From positions 6,635,227 to 6,699,226 of the forward strand of contig NC_019693.1 of the NCBI RefSeq assembly GCF_000317105.1: 64,000 bases of DNA, given 5' to 3'. Below, one piece after another: positions 63,908 through 64,000 of the stretch (the first letter of the stretch is position 1; every line of letters starts with the position of its first letter). The DNA comes from Oscillatoria acuminata PCC 6304. Lineage in GTDB: Bacteria > Cyanobacteriota > Cyanobacteriia > Cyanobacteriales > Laspinemataceae. The notes below the pieces were generated by a model. The model searched no databases and was not told the DNA's origin. It saw only the letters and a program-made list of their open reading frames with translations. The position numbers and the translations under genes are program-made.

Positions 63908-64000
63908 TCAGGTTTCTCCTTCGGTGAGGGTCGTTAAGGATTGAGGAACGTTGCCAATAGACACCGTTCACCCAGGGTTTTTGAGCCACGATTAGCTTGT

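Noticed and set aside
1-64000. tRNA, rRNA or CRISPR arrays
   Set aside because: No cloverleaf-like T-loop motif, rRNA block or regularly spaced direct repeats with unique spacers was noticed. The tandem repeats present have no spacers of CRISPR type. This was by eye; a tRNAscan or CRISPR search would be decisive.

Overview
The window looks like chromosome from a filamentous, Oscillatoriales-type cyanobacterium. The evidence is the very frequent HIP1 octamer GCGATCGC on both strands, the slr1658/slr1659 regulator pair, KGK and PAP/fibrillin proteins, a ZnuABC/SmtB zinc locus, the agmatine route to polyamines, and abundant intergenic palindromic repeats and insertion sequences. No rRNA, tRNA or CRISPR array was seen. 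The genus is not determined.

Layout. 0-5.2 kb: edge of an IS630-type transposase, then a minus-strand RiPP (TOMM) locus with two NHLP-like precursor peptides, a fused docking/YcaO cyclodehydratase and an amidohydrolase. 5.5-7 kb: DyP peroxidase. 7-15.8 kb: an insertion-sequence mosaic (IS630, ISAzo13, ISAs1, IS1182) that has broken two SpoIIE-type phosphatase signalling genes. 15.8-23 kb: YidD-like protein, ABC-2 exporter (two permeases and an ATPase) with a histidine kinase between them, alpha/beta hydrolase, recF. 23-28 kb: a P2-type cation ATPase split by an intact IS607 element. 28-36 kb: ABC-class ATPase, methyltransferase, cobA, a histidine kinase and the slr1659/slr1658 partner-switch pair.

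36-42 kb: a DAHP synthase gene (aroF) preceded by what reads as two tandem ribosome-mediated attenuators. Each has a short leader peptide packed with Phe/Tyr/Trp, an antiterminator and an intrinsic terminator. Upstream lie a coiled-coil protein and a multi-AAA ATPase. 42-46 kb: zinc uptake locus znuA-znuC-(smtB, opposite strand)-znuB. 46-48 kb: aguB and aguA, the last two steps of arginine to putrescine. 49-54.6 kb: Xaa-Pro aminopeptidase and a large hybrid sensor kinase with a decayed 5' region. 54.6-59.2 kb: hypothetical and KGK proteins, a PAP/fibrillin protein and msrB. 59.7-61.8 kb: four consecutive small exported proteins, two with curlin-like Asn/Gln motifs. 61.8-64 kb: AI-2E family transporter and a lipoprotein.

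The strongest regulatory observation is the double aromatic attenuator in front of aroF, where both leader peptides, both antiterminators, both terminators and a sigma70-type promoter can be read from the bases. The second is the TOMM locus, whose two precursors share a C-terminal motif and end in Cys and Ser respectively. The IS mosaic is informative because the insertion junctions can be resolved to the base and removing the elements restores the ancestral reading frames.
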